This document shows, piece by piece, positions 63,478-64,000 of a stretch of 64,000 nt of DNA; within the stretch, counting starts at the first letter, position 1; the number at the start of each line of letters is the position of its first letter. The stretch lies in contig OX465105.1 in assembly GCA_949987565.1 (NCBI GenBank), positions 15,890,159 through 15,954,158 on the forward strand, given 5' to 3'. A program made the translations under genes and the position numbers. Source of the DNA: Luidia sarsii. Its lineage: Eukaryota > Echinodermata > Asteroidea > Paxillosida > Luidiidae. The notes beneath the pieces were generated by a model, which saw only the letters and a program-made list of their open reading frames with translations, was not told the origin of the DNA and ran no database searches.

Positions 63478-64000
63478 CTTCACACAACAAGAAAAACAAA
63501 AATAACCAAATCAGACATCGTACGTCCAGACTTGGACAGCCATCTATGGGCTGGATAGCTCGGTTGGAAAGAGCGCTGGTACACAAAACCAGAGGTCGCA
63601 GGTTCAAGTCCCGGTCCAGTCTAAGTTTTTCTTTGCCAATTAGAAAAAAAAAATCAAAAAATCCCAGTCAGTTTTGCCTTTTTCTGTTTAAAACAAAAAT
63701 AATAAAGGAAAACTGAATGGGAATTTTCAAGATATTTATCAAAATATCAATGAAAATCTGAGTGGACCAGGATTATAACCTGAGACCTCTGGTTCAATGT
63801 ATCATAAACAACATACGCTTAGCTTGTATGCCCAACAAGAAGTGTAAGGGTTCAAATCCCGATATATTCATTTTCTTAATATCATGTTAGTAGACAAAAG
63901 TAATATGCAAAAATGTTGCAAGCTGATTACTGACTAAAATGACCAAAAGGCGAATATCAAAATTTGGAGGGCCTTTTCGATCATGACATTTCGATCCAAG
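63478..64000. repeat. SINE copies and AAAGGTCCT-family tail in the dehydratase intron
   Basis: A plus-strand SINE head (GGGCTGGATAGCTCGGTTGG at 63,548, then CAGGTTCAAGTCCCGGTCCA), a minus-strand head remnant (GACCAGGATTATAACCTGAG near 63,764) and a final AATGTTGCAAGCTGATTACT...TGACATTTCGATCCAAG piece running off the edge. No exon seen. Confidence 0.6.

Overview
ORGANISM. The window is eukaryotic: genes are split by GT-AG introns, intergenic DNA is AT-rich and full of tRNA-derived SINEs, short inverted-repeat elements and microsatellites, and the conserved genes (an ERK5-type MAP kinase with its C-terminal transactivation tail, a bHLH-zipper factor, a serine dehydratase) are animal genes. The dispersed repeats and the style of the secreted genes suggest a marine invertebrate, perhaps an echinoderm or another non-vertebrate deuterostome. 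That assignment is a guess; no marker here proves it. LAYOUT 1 (1-41.2 kb). A tandem array on the minus strand encodes one family of secreted, cysteine-rich proteins. I assembled five complete genes, called B, C, D, E and F from left to right, plus the first exon of a sixth (A, running off the left edge) and a truncated orphan first exon (G) at the right border. Every complete gene has three coding exons: exon 1 (signal peptide and a PAN/apple-like domain), a 52-nt exon 2, and a long exon 3 with three related Cys-rich modules that I do not recognise. Splice phases match in all five and all reading frames are open (429-443 residues). Neighbouring units repeat every 7-9 kb. C and D are near-identical over about 4.7 kb; E and F form a second subtype with a different exon 2. 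Hybrid junctions, a shared early stop in B and D, and insertions present in only one of two paralogous introns show repeated unequal exchange, conversion and transposition. LAYOUT 2 (41.2-44.9 kb). A gene-free boundary packed with foldback/MITE-like elements and SINEs. LAYOUT 3 (44.9-54.6 kb). A minus-strand MAPK7/ERK5 gene of five coding exons (1176 residues) with a probable upstream non-coding first exon. Its activation loop reads T-V-Y instead of T-E-Y, a 165-bp duplication has created a second copy of a splice acceptor and exon start, and its stop codon lies in a dispersed repeat. LAYOUT 4 (56.8-58.9 kb). A plus-strand four-exon bHLH-leucine-zipper gene (211 residues) of uncertain family. 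LAYOUT 5 (58.9-64 kb). Repeat-rich DNA, then the last exon of a serine/threonine dehydratase gene on the minus strand, continuing beyond the right edge. HOW THE GENES RELATE. The secreted array is a lineage-specific, rapidly turning-over family (recognition, defence or reproductive roles are all conceivable but unproven). The kinase, bHLH and dehydratase genes are unrelated single-copy neighbours. Gene-level entries give the whole coding span and list exon coordinates in the evidence.
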